Part shown: one piece after another, positions 17,874-25,053 of the stretch
How the letters are laid out: every line of letters starts with the position of its first letter
Numbering within the stretch: position 1 is the first letter of the stretch
Source of the DNA: Donghicola tyrosinivorans
GTDB lineage: Bacteria; Pseudomonadota; Alphaproteobacteria; Rhodobacterales; Rhodobacteraceae
NCBI RefSeq assembly: GCF_003003355.1
Contig: NZ_PVTQ01000003.1
Span: forward strand, 372,001 to 436,000
Length of the DNA stretch: 64,000 nt
Direction of reading: 5' to 3'
The notes under the pieces: model-generated
The model's database searches: none
Told to the model about the DNA's origin: nothing
Seen by the model: the letters and a program-made list of their open reading frames with translations, nothing else
Made by a program: the position numbers and the translations under genes

Positions 17874-19451
17874 TCAATAGCCCAAAGCACAGCCGTCCTT
17901 GCGCGGGTCCGAGCCCCCTTCCAGCAAGCCGTCTTCCCGCAGAATGATTGCCTGTCCGCCACCAATCGGCTTTTCGGGGATGCTGACGTTGTGCCCCCGC
18001 GCAGCCAGATCGGCGCGAACCGCATCGCTGTAGCCCCGTTCGACCTGCATGGTGGTGCCATCGTTAAAGGCGCGCGGCGCGTCCAGTGCCTCTTGCACGT
18101 TCAGGCCATAGTCCCTCAGGTTGGTGACCAGCCGCGCGTGGCCGTTGGGCTGATAGGCCCCGCCCATCACGCCGAACGGCATGGTCACGCGTCCGTTTTC
18201 CCGCAGCATGCCGGGGATAATGGTGTGCAAGGGACGCTTGCCCGGAGCCATCTCGTTCACGTGGCCTTCTTGCAGGCTAAATCCCGCACCACGGTTCTGA
18301 AGCAGGATGCCGAACTTGTCCGATGCCAGACCCGAGCCGAACCCGTGGAAGATCGAATAGATCAGCGAAACCGCCATCCGGTCCTTGTCCACGACGGTGA
18401 TGTAGATGGTGTCCTTATGCACCGCCTCGGCACTGGGGGCGGGCATGGGTAACGCGCTATCCATCTTGATCAACGTCGCCAATTGCGCCGCCGTTTCGGG
18501 CGACAGCATGTGTTCAAGCCGTGTGCAGTGATCAGGATCGGCAATCACGCGGTTGCGGGTGTCATAGGCCAGCTTGGCAGCCTCGGCTTCAATATGCGCG
18601 CGATCCGCCCCCCAAGGGTCCATGCCAGCCAGATCAAAGTGGTTAAGGATGTTCAGCATCAGCATCGCGGTCGCACCATGGCCGTTAGGTGGATGCTCTA
18701 GCAGTTCGGCGCCTTTGTAGGTGCTGCTGATCGGGTCCGTATAGTTCGACGCGGCCTCTGCGAAATCGTCAAGTGTGTGCCAGCCGCCCGCAGCCTTCAG
18801 CGTGGCGACCATGTCCTCGGCCACCTCACCTTTGTAAAAGCCATCGCGGCCTTCCTTCGCCACGCGGCGCAGAACCTCGGCCTGACCGGGGGCGCGGAAC
18901 ATCTGGCCCACGGCAGGGGGCTGCCCGTCGATCAGAAAATGCCGCCGACCGCTGTCTGATAGACGCCATGCGTCCTTTGCCAGATCAAACCCCACGCGCG
19001 GAGCGATCGGAATACCTTCTTCGGCATAATGGATCGTAGGGGCCAGCAACCTGTCGATGCCCAGTTTCCCCCAATCATTGCTTAGGCGGCAAAAAGCATC
19101 CATCGCAGTTGGGATCGTGACAGGTATTGCACCTTCGGTCGGAACGGTTGTCAGGCCTTTTTCCCGTAGCGCCCCTGCTCTTGCTCCTGCCGGTGCCCTC
19201 CCCGAGCCATTCAGCGCCCGCACCTCTTCCGTGCCAGCGGGCTTAAACAGGACAAAACAATCGCCCCCGATGCCGGTCATCTGCGGCTCTGCAATCCCTA
19301 GCAGGATTGCGGCAGAAATCGCCGCATCCATCGCATTGCCGCCTGCCTGCAAGATGCCAACTGCGGTCTGCGCCGCCAGCGGATGCGACGTTGCGCACAT
19401 CCCGCTCGCTGCAATGACCTGGGATCGTCCCGGCTTGTGAAAATCACGCAC
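17874..19451 (-). CDS. Gamma-glutamyltransferase family protein
   Basis: 525 residues starting at GTG 19451, supported by AAGGAG 9 bases upstream. It is an Ntn-hydrolase of the GGT family: MCATSHPLAAQTAVGILQAG and GNAMDAAISAAILLG at the start, and the autocatalytic Thr T348 in KDTIYITVVDKD that becomes the N-terminus of the small subunit. The region after it (GKRPLHTIIPGML, GVMGGAYQPNGH) resembles GGT-like or cephalosporin-acylase-like members more than E. coli Ggt. No signal peptide is visible, so it is probably cytoplasmic. The true substrate is open. It lies 67 bases after the HATPase gene on the same strand. Confidence 0.85.
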   Translation of the reverse strand: MRDFHKPGRSQVIAASGMCATSHPLAAQTAVGILQAGGNAMDAAISAAILLGIAEPQMTGIGGDCFVLFKPAGTEEVRALNGSGRAPAGARAGALREKGLTTVPTEGAIPVTIPTAMDAFCRLSNDWGKLGIDRLLAPTIHYAEEGIPIAPRVGFDLAKDAWRLSDSGRRHFLIDGQPPAVGQMFRAPGQAEVLRRVAKEGRDGFYKGEVAEDMVATLKAAGGWHTLDDFAEAASNYTDPISSTYKGAELLEHPPNGHGATAMLMLNILNHFDLAGMDPWGADRAHIEAEAAKLAYDTRNRVIADPDHCTRLEHMLSPETAAQLATLIKMDSALPMPAPSAEAVHKDTIYITVVDKDRMAVSLIYSIFHGFGSGLASDKFGILLQNRGAGFSLQEGHVNEMAPGKRPLHTIIPGMLRENGRVTMPFGVMGGAYQPNGHARLVTNLRDYGLNVQEALDAPRAFNDGTTMQVERGYSDAVRADLAARGHNVSIPEKPIGGGQAIILREDGLLEGGSDPRKDGCALGY

Positions 19452-19518
19452 GTTCTGCTCTCCTTCGATTATGCGACGGATGGTAGAGGGTCTTGCGGCG
19501 GTGCCAAGTCTCTATGGC

Positions 19519-19959
19519 TTAGCTTTCCATTCGGCGGAAAGTCAGCGTTAGCCGGTTTTCTCCGGCAATGCGCTGGTAATCGATCCCGTCGCAACAGGCG
19601 TGGATCAGCCCCCATCCCCAGCCGCCTTCTGGCAGCGCATCGGGATCGGGCATTTCGTCGGCGGGCACAGCAAATTCAGGCATCGGGCGGCCCTGATCCC
19701 GCAAAGCGATGCGCAAAGCCTCAGAGCAACTGCTGACCTCTAGCGCGATCATGCCCCGCCCATTCCCATAGGCGTGTTCGGCCACGTTATTCAACGCCTC
19801 CGCCAGCGCCAACTCGATCCGGGGATCGCAAATTCCAGCGGGCAAAGCCTCTTCCAGCCGCGCCAGCAATCCTCGAATTTCCAAGGGGGTCGCGGCGCAT
19901 TCCAGCGCCTTTGGCGCCTCAGTGACCATCGGGGACAACAGCTGTGTCCAGACTGTCAT
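19519..19959 (-). CDS. RsbW-like HATPase (anti-sigma factor kinase type)
   Basis: 146 residues with the GHKL fold of anti-sigma kinases: the N-box LALAEALNNVAEHAYGNGRG, then MPDPDALPEGGWGWGLIHACCDGIDY as the G1/lid region, and a C-terminal ENRLTLTFRR. Such proteins bind ATP, phosphorylate a STAS partner and sequester a sigma factor or other target. It overlaps the STAS gene by 41 bases if ATG 19959 is used; ATG 19929 is also possible, and neither has a clear Shine-Dalgarno, so coupling to the STAS gene is likely. No sigma factor or PP2C phosphatase gene is next to it. Confidence 0.82.
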   Translation of the reverse strand: MTVWTQLLSPMVTEAPKALECAATPLEIRGLLARLEEALPAGICDPRIELALAEALNNVAEHAYGNGRGMIALEVSSCSEALRIALRDQGRPMPEFAVPADEMPDPDALPEGGWGWGLIHACCDGIDYQRIAGENRLTLTFRRMES

Positions 19960-20257
19960 GAATAACGAAAACCCGATCCATTCGTGTCAAGCGCAGGACA
20001 CGGGCCACCTCGGGCTGCAAGCAGGCCAGATCCAACCGGCACCCGCGCGGCATCTGCTTTAGGGCAAACACAATCGCCCCCAAACCGCTCGAGTCGATAA
20101 ACCCGACCTCTCCCAAATTCAGTAGTGCCCTATGGGACAGCCCGGCTGTCGCCGCCCGCATGGCATCTTTGAACTGGATCGCAACGGCAGAATCGATGCG
20201 CCCCCCGTGGACATGGATGATCCGCAGTCCTGGGTAGTCGTCATGGGCCAGTTCCAA
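19919..20257 (-). CDS. STAS-domain anti-sigma factor antagonist
   Basis: 112 residues from TTG 20257, chosen because AAGGAGG lies 6 bases upstream and the encoded start fits STAS length. The STAS core is LRIIHVHGGRIDSAVAIQFK, then LNLGEVGFIDSSGLGAIVFA with the probable phospho-acceptor S56 after the Asp. The C-terminal strand and helix end in RMDRVFVIHDSLDTAV. With the downstream HATPase it forms a classical partner-switch pair: the unphosphorylated antagonist frees the kinase's target. The input phosphatase and the output target are not in the window. Confidence 0.85.
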   Translation of the reverse strand: MELAHDDYPGLRIIHVHGGRIDSAVAIQFKDAMRAATAGLSHRALLNLGEVGFIDSSGLGAIVFALKQMPRGCRLDLACLQPEVARVLRLTRMDRVFVIHDSLDTAVVPDGH

Positions 20258-20458
20258 TGCACCCTCCTTCGATTGAATACACTCCAGAGGCTAGGCCCCA
20301 TTCATTATCAATCGGTAAGCTGCCCACCCTTTTTAGGAATAAGACGATTCAACTTGTCCCTATCCGCAGACGTGCCCAAAACAACACACCACTGGCATCC
20401 ATGCCCGGTTCAGGCTAAACCGGCGGCCTCTTCATCTTGGTAAAAATACCTCGGGGGA

Positions 20459-20488
20459 GCCCGCATCGCGGGCGGGGGCAGCGCCCCC
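20459..20488. repeat. Double GC-rich hairpin, possible dispersed intergenic repeat
   Basis: GCCCGC (20459-20464)/GCGGGC (20468-20473) is followed at once by GGGGGC (20474-20479)/GCCCCC (20483-20488). It is preceded by AAAATACCTCGGGGG. An intergenic element beginning AAATAC-TCGGGG and ending in G/C hairpins is, from memory, common in Roseobacter genomes. Only one copy is in this window. It ends 27 bases before the msrC start, so it may also be a leader or terminator structure. Confidence 0.4.
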
Positions 20489-20515
20489 AACCCAACGTTT
20501 CAAAAGGGAACTGTC

Positions 20516-20974
20516 ATGTCCGTCGATTACCAGAGCCTTGCCAAAACCATCCGGTCCCTGACTGAGGGGGAGACCGATACGGTCGCTCTGATGGCGACGC
20601 TGGCGTGTGAAATCCACCATTCGGATGACCGTTTCGACTGGACCGGCTTTTATCGTGTGACCGAACCTGAGGTTCTGAAAATCGGCCCCTACCAAGGGGG
20701 GCATGGGTGTCTGGTGATCCCTTTCAGCCGCGGTGTGTGCGGCGCGGCGGCGCGGACGCGGCAAACCCAGCTGGTGCCCGACGTGGACGCCTTCCCGGGC
20801 CATATCGCCTGTGCCTCCAGCACCCGATCCGAGATCGTGCTGCCTGTTTTCAACAAAGACGATCAGGTCATCGCGGTGCTGGATATCGACAGCAACCAGC
20901 CCGATGCCTTTTCTCAAGAGGATGCGGATGCCCTTTCCGCGATCCTCGCAGAGACCTTCGGGCATCTATCATGA
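20516..20974 (+). CDS. msrC: Free methionine-(R)-sulfoxide reductase, GAF domain
   Basis: 152 residues, a single GAF domain. The three cysteines of fRMsr enzymes are present: C65 (GGHGCLVIP), C75 (SRGVCGAAAR) and C99 (FPGHIACA), together with SEIVLPVF and AVLDIDSNQPDAFS. The enzyme reduces free Met-R-sulfoxide with thioredoxin as electron donor, in the cytoplasm. AAAGGGAA precedes ATG 20516. Its TGA overlaps the rluA ATG (ATGA at 20971-20974), so the two genes form an operon. Confidence 0.93.
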   Translation: MSVDYQSLAKTIRSLTEGETDTVALMATLACEIHHSDDRFDWTGFYRVTEPEVLKIGPYQGGHGCLVIPFSRGVCGAAARTRQTQLVPDVDAFPGHIACASSTRSEIVLPVFNKDDQVIAVLDIDSNQPDAFSQEDADALSAILAETFGHLS

Positions 20975-21618
20975 CCGAGGCCTACAACCCTCCCACCGAT
21001 CCGATCGAAATCCTCCATGAGGATGCCCATATCGTGGTGGTCAACAAGCCTTCGGGGCTGCTCTCTGTCCCCGGTCGGGGAGAGCATCTGGCGGATTGCC
21101 TGATCGAACGCCTCCGGCTGGCGTTCCCGCAAATCCTGCTGGTGCATCGACTGGATCGGGATACCTCCGGCGTGATGATCTTTGCCCAAACCCCTGCCGC
21201 GCAGCGTCATCTGGGGCAGCAGTTTGAAAACCGTCAGACCAAGAAAACCTATGTGGCCCGGGTGTGGGGCCAGATCGCGGAAAAGGAAGGGACCGTTGAT
21301 CTGCCCTTGATCGTGGACTGGCCGAACCGTCCCAAGCAGATGGTCTGTCATGAGACCGGCAAGCCCGCGATCACCGACTGGAAGGTCGTCAAGCGCGAGG
21401 AAACCGAGACCCGTGTCCGCTTGATGCCCCGCACGGGCCGTAGTCACCAGTTGCGGGTGCATATGCTGGCCTTGGGCCATCCCATTCTGGGCGATCCGTT
21501 TTATGCCAGCGGTGCGGCGCTAGAGTATCCGCGTCTGATGCTCCATTCCGAAGAACTAAGGGTGAAACACCCCGACACCGGTATCGGCATGAAGTTCCGC
21601 GCCAAGGCGGATTTCTAA
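20971..21618 (+). CDS. rluA: RluA-family rRNA/tRNA pseudouridine synthase
   Basis: 215 residues from ATG 20971 inside the msrC stop; longer reading frames upstream lie within msrC. Catalytic D62 is in VHRLDRDTSGVMIFA; KPSGLLSVPGRG and RTGRSHQLRVHMLALGHPILGDPFYA complete the RluA signature. There is no S4 domain, and length and motifs fit RluA (23S rRNA position 746 and tRNA position 32) better than RluC/RluD. It ends 3 bases before the convergent kinase gene. Confidence 0.88.
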   Translation: MTEAYNPPTDPIEILHEDAHIVVVNKPSGLLSVPGRGEHLADCLIERLRLAFPQILLVHRLDRDTSGVMIFAQTPAAQRHLGQQFENRQTKKTYVARVWGQIAEKEGTVDLPLIVDWPNRPKQMVCHETGKPAITDWKVVKREETETRVRLMPRTGRSHQLRVHMLALGHPILGDPFYASGAALEYPRLMLHSEELRVKHPDTGIGMKFRAKADF

Positions 21619-21621
21619 AGC

Positions 21622-22665
21622 TCAGGTTCCGCGCAAGGTCCGGTCGGTCAGGTTCAGTCGCTGATCGACGATGGCCCGCAGAACAGGGCGCAGGCGGTCG
21701 TCTTGCGCCATTAGTTGCTCAAGCTCGTCCACGCGGTTCATCGCCACCAGTTGAAGCACGTCTTCACGCACCTCGCCGGCCTCATTGCGGGGCAGGGCGT
21801 CGACGGCTTGGATCAGCTCAATCCGCTTTTCGGGCAACAGGCCGCGGACCATTTCCTGCGTCAGATCTGTTTCTACAAACCCATAAAGGCCAACGCCGCG
21901 CGCGGGCAGGGCGTAGGTTGCCAATGCCACTCCGTCGATGCGGGGATGGGACAGCAGTTCTTCCCGTAATGCGGGGCCTTCCAGCGCGATCCGGTTCTCG
22001 GTGCCTTCGCCATCAGACCAGTTCATCAAACGGCGGGTGATAAAGTTATAAAGCGGCTTGGCGGTCGCCATCCACAGGCGGGACGGGGCACTGCGCCGCT
22101 CTAACATCCGCTTTTCGCTAGGGGTCAGCAGGTGCTTGGCAAACTTGCGCTTTTGCTTCAGCAGGTGGCGCAGGTCTTCATAGGCCATGGTGCGGTAGAT
22201 CGCGCCGCGCCGTTTGTGAACGCTGGCCAGCTGGAAGTCGATGACCGAAGCTCTGCCGTCCGGCGTCATCAACCAGTTCTGAGGTTTCGCAAGATCGTTG
22301 TGGGTCACGCCCCGACGGCGCATCTGGCGCAGCAACCGCTTGGCATCACGGTACCATTCAGCGTCGCGGGGTTTAGCCAATTGCAGGGGCGTGCCGTGGC
22401 TCCAAGTCCGTAGAATGCCTTCGCGGTCAACGCGGATCAGCTGCGGGGTGCCTTCGATGCCTGCAACGGCCTTGAGTCCGCGGATTTCCTTGCGGGCCAA
22501 CGCCCATCCCAGCCAGCGCGACCACAGGGGCAGGCTGCCGAGGCGGCGCATCACCAGCTTTTCGTCAGGCGCATGGGCGGCGTGACCCGACACGGTTTCC
22601 GAAAACGGGTCACGCTTGTGTACAGTTTCCTGCACGAATTGGGTCGAGGCGGGCAAATCAGTCAT
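21622..22665 (-). CDS. Protein-kinase-like domain fused to an ANL-type C-terminal subdomain
   Basis: 347 residues from ATG 22665; the frame extends to a TTG at 22701 without better signals. The N-terminal ~200 residues are a small kinase-like fold: catalytic loop THNDLAKPQNWL with D124 and a metal-site VIDFQLAS in place of DFG, as in Bud32/RIO-like and lipid-kinase-like proteins. The last ~110 residues (GPALREELLSHPRIDGVALA, LPEKRIELIQAVDALPRNEA, GEVREDVLQL) read like the mobile C-terminal subdomain of adenylate-forming enzymes, but its catalytic Lys position is Glu (GEVRED). There is no membrane segment. It lies 42 bases after the aldehyde dehydrogenase on the same strand. Function unknown. 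Confidence 0.75.
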   Translation of the reverse strand: MTDLPASTQFVQETVHKRDPFSETVSGHAAHAPDEKLVMRRLGSLPLWSRWLGWALARKEIRGLKAVAGIEGTPQLIRVDREGILRTWSHGTPLQLAKPRDAEWYRDAKRLLRQMRRRGVTHNDLAKPQNWLMTPDGRASVIDFQLASVHKRRGAIYRTMAYEDLRHLLKQKRKFAKHLLTPSEKRMLERRSAPSRLWMATAKPLYNFITRRLMNWSDGEGTENRIALEGPALREELLSHPRIDGVALATYALPARGVGLYGFVETDLTQEMVRGLLPEKRIELIQAVDALPRNEAGEVREDVLQLVAMNRVDELEQLMAQDDRLRPVLRAIVDQRLNLTDRTLRGT

Positions 22666-22707
22666 AAGCCGATGACTAGGCCCGCCGCGCGTTTCCTGCA
22701 AGCAGGC

Positions 22708-24135
22708 TTAGTCCGCATAGGCGGTAATTACCTTCACCTCGCAGAAGTCCTCGATCCCCAAGGCACCGCCTTCACGGCCATTGCCCGAGGCCTTCACCCC
22801 GCCAAAGGGGCTGCCTTTCGCCATACCGTTGTAGTTGGTCTGGATCATGCCTGCGTGCAGGCGGCGGGCGACGCGCATCCGCTTGGTGTCGTCTTCGGAC
22901 TGCACATAGTGGGTCAAGCCGTAGGGCGAGTCATTCGCGATCGCGATCGCCTCTTCTTCGGTGTCGAAGGGGATCATCGCAAGCACGGGGCCAAAAATCT
23001 CGGTCTGGGCGATGGTCATGTCGTTGGTTACATCGGCAAAGACGGTAGGACGCACATAGTAGCCACGGTTGAAACCTTCGGGACGGCCAAGGCCACCAGC
23101 CACCAGGCGGGCACCTTCATCAATGCCTTTCTGGATCAGGTCTTGGATCTTGTTGTACTGCAACTCGCTGACCACGGGGCCGATGTGGCGGCCATGATCG
23201 TGGCCCGAGCCGACACCGCGGGTGTTCGCGGCCTCGGCGGCCTCTTCCACGGCTTGGTCATAGCGGCTGCGTTCCACCAGCATACGGGTGGGCGCGTTGC
23301 ACGACTGGCCCGAATTGTTGAAACAGCCGTTCGCGCCACGTTTCACGGCCTTTTCGTTGGCGTCGGCAAAGACAATATTCGCGCCCTTGCCGCCCAGTTC
23401 CAGACTGACGCGCTTCAGGGTGTCTGCGGCGGCTTTGCTGATCGCGATGCCTGCGCGGGTGCTGCCGGTAAAGCTGATCATTGCAACATCAGGGTGGACC
23501 GACAGTTGGCTGCCCACACCGGGCCCATCGCCGTTCACAAGGTTGAAGACGCCCGCAGGCACACCAGCCTCATGCAGCATCTCTGCGAACAGCAGGGCCG
23601 ACAGGGGGGCGATCTCGGACGGCTTCAGAACCATGGTGCAGCCAGCCGCCAGCGCCGGAATGACCTTGAGGCAGATCTGGTTCATCGGCCAGTTCCACGG
23701 GGTGATCAGACCCACAACGCCGATGGGGTCCAGCACATGCATTTCGGTGGCGGTGTAGCGGTGTTCGAACTCAAAAGTTTCCAGTGCTTCCAGAAAGCCT
23801 TCGGTGTGCCACGTGCCTGCGCCAACCTGTTCCGACAGCGACCAGTCCTTGGGCGCACCCATTTCGCAGGTCATGGCATCTGCCATCTCTTGCGCACGGG
23901 CTTTGTAAATTTCGAGGAATTTTTTGATCAGATTTACGCGCTCTGCCAGCGGCGTTTGCGACCAGCTGGGGAACGCGGCCTTTGCTGCGGCGACGGCTGC
24001 ATCGGTATCCGCCTGATCACCCAGAGAAATAACGGCTGTTACCTCTTCGGTCGACGGGTCGATCACGTCGAGATCACAGGCCTGCGCGGGGGCGACCCAT
24101 TTACCGTCAATGTAGAATTCGCGTTTTTTGATCAT
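22708..24135 (-). CDS. NAD(P)-dependent aldehyde dehydrogenase
   Basis: 475 residues from ATG 24135 with GGGGAG upstream; the longer open frame runs into the peroxiredoxin gene and is not real. ALDH hallmarks: TPWNWPMNQI, LKPSEIAPLS, FTGSTRAGIAI, catalytic Glu in SLELGGKGANIVF, catalytic Cys in NNSGQSCNAPTRM, and TEIFGPVLAMIPF. It oxidises an aldehyde to the acid; family resemblance is to broad aldehyde or betaine-aldehyde-type enzymes and the substrate cannot be read from sequence. It is divergent from the peroxiredoxin (132-base gap). Confidence 0.9.
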   Translation of the reverse strand: MIKKREFYIDGKWVAPAQACDLDVIDPSTEEVTAVISLGDQADTDAAVAAAKAAFPSWSQTPLAERVNLIKKFLEIYKARAQEMADAMTCEMGAPKDWSLSEQVGAGTWHTEGFLEALETFEFEHRYTATEMHVLDPIGVVGLITPWNWPMNQICLKVIPALAAGCTMVLKPSEIAPLSALLFAEMLHEAGVPAGVFNLVNGDGPGVGSQLSVHPDVAMISFTGSTRAGIAISKAAADTLKRVSLELGGKGANIVFADANEKAVKRGANGCFNNSGQSCNAPTRMLVERSRYDQAVEEAAEAANTRGVGSGHDHGRHIGPVVSELQYNKIQDLIQKGIDEGARLVAGGLGRPEGFNRGYYVRPTVFADVTNDMTIAQTEIFGPVLAMIPFDTEEEAIAIANDSPYGLTHYVQSEDDTKRMRVARRLHAGMIQTNYNGMAKGSPFGGVKASGNGREGGALGIEDFCEVKVITAYAD

Positions 24136-24190
24136 GTTTTTTCTCCCCTGAGATAGCGACACTCTGTCACCGCCTGCGCATCGAAGCAAG

Positions 24191-24212
24191 AGAGGGGGTG
24201 ACGTTCCCCTCT
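24191..24212. promoter_or_regulatory. Inverted repeat in the ALDH / peroxiredoxin divergent region
   Basis: AGAGGGG (24191-24197) and CCCCTCT (24206-24212) form a perfect 7-bp inverted repeat, 56 bases before the peroxiredoxin ATG and 55 before the ALDH ATG. An operator controlling one or both genes is possible; the regulator is unknown. Confidence 0.3.
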
Positions 24213-24267
24213 GGAATTCATACCTATGACGCAAAGTTCGATTTCCATGACCTAAGGAGAGATCATC

Positions 24268-24915
24268 ATGGGCCTGCGTATCAATGACACCGTTCCCAAT
24301 CTGACCCTGAAAACCGATCAGGGTGAATTTGCTTTCCACGAATGGATTGGTGATTCCTGGGCGATCCTCTTCTCGCACCCCAAAGACTTTACCCCTGTCT
24401 GCACCACCGAGTTCGGCGCAGTGGCCCAACTGGCCGACGAGTGGGAAAAGCGCGGCGTGAAGGTCATCGGCCTGTCGGTGGACGGCGTCGAAGAGCACAA
24501 AGCATGGAAAGGCGACATCGAGAGCTACTCGGGCGCGAAGGCCAGCTTCCCGATCATCGCCGATGAGGATCTGGAAGTGTCGAAAGCTTTCGACATGCTG
24601 CCCGCAGACGCTTACCTGCCCGATGGCCGCACGGCGGCTGACTCGGCGTCGGTTCGTTCGGTCTTCATCATTGCACCGAACAAAAAGCTGCAACTGTCGA
24701 TGACCTACCCCATGTCGGTTGGCCGTAACTTTGCCGAAGTTCTGCGCGCCGTGGACGGTCTGCAAAAGACCTACGGTGTGCCGCTGGCAACCCCTGCCAA
24801 CTGGACCGAAGGTCAGGACGTGATCATCGCCCTGTCGCTGAACGACGAGCAGGCGAAAGAGAAATTCGGCGCGTTCGAGCAAAAGCTGCCCTACCTGCGC
24901 ACCACCAAAGCCTGA
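24268..24915 (+). CDS. 1-Cys peroxiredoxin (Prx6 type)
   Basis: 215 residues. The peroxidatic Cys is C45 in KDFTPVCTTE; there is no second conserved Cys, and the long C-terminal part (YPMSVGRNFAEVLR, TPANWTEGQDVII) is the Prx6 dimerisation arm. It reduces hydrogen peroxide and organic hydroperoxides in the cytoplasm with an external thiol donor. AAGGAGAG precedes ATG 24268. Its terminator is at 24940-24967. Confidence 0.94.
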   Translation: MGLRINDTVPNLTLKTDQGEFAFHEWIGDSWAILFSHPKDFTPVCTTEFGAVAQLADEWEKRGVKVIGLSVDGVEEHKAWKGDIESYSGAKASFPIIADEDLEVSKAFDMLPADAYLPDGRTAADSASVRSVFIIAPNKKLQLSMTYPMSVGRNFAEVLRAVDGLQKTYGVPLATPANWTEGQDVIIALSLNDEQAKEKFGAFEQKLPYLRTTKA

Positions 24916-24939
24916 TCCGGTCCCAAGCCGTATCTCGTC

Positions 24940-24967
24940 GGGCGTCCCATCAGGGGCGCCCTTTTTC
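24940..24967 (+). terminator. Rho-independent terminator of the peroxiredoxin gene
   Basis: GGGCGTCCC (24940-24948) pairs with GGGGCGCCC (24953-24961; one G-U) around ATCA, followed by TTTTT. Confidence 0.88.
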
Positions 24968-25001
24968 TTTGCTGCTGCCGATAGGTAGCAGAGGCCAAAA
25001 G

Positions 25002-25032
25002 AAAAAGGCCCCGTGCGCGACGGGGCCTTTCC
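25002..25032 (-). terminator. Rho-independent terminator of pnp
   Basis: Read on the minus strand, GGAAAGGCCCCG pairs with CGGGGCCTTTTTC around a 7-base loop. It lies 22 bases beyond the pnp stop and gives a T-run on the minus strand. Confidence 0.88.
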
Positions 25033-25053
25033 TAATTTCGGAAGAGGGGCAGA

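Noticed and set aside
22573-24156. A 527-codon open frame on the plus strand opposite the aldehyde dehydrogenase
   Set aside because: Antisense shadow of a gene with intact catalytic motifs; no Shine-Dalgarno or known domain.
22708-24882. Extending the aldehyde dehydrogenase frame upstream to 24882
   Set aside because: The extra 249 residues are antisense to the peroxiredoxin gene; ATG 24135 with GGGGAG gives the normal ALDH length.
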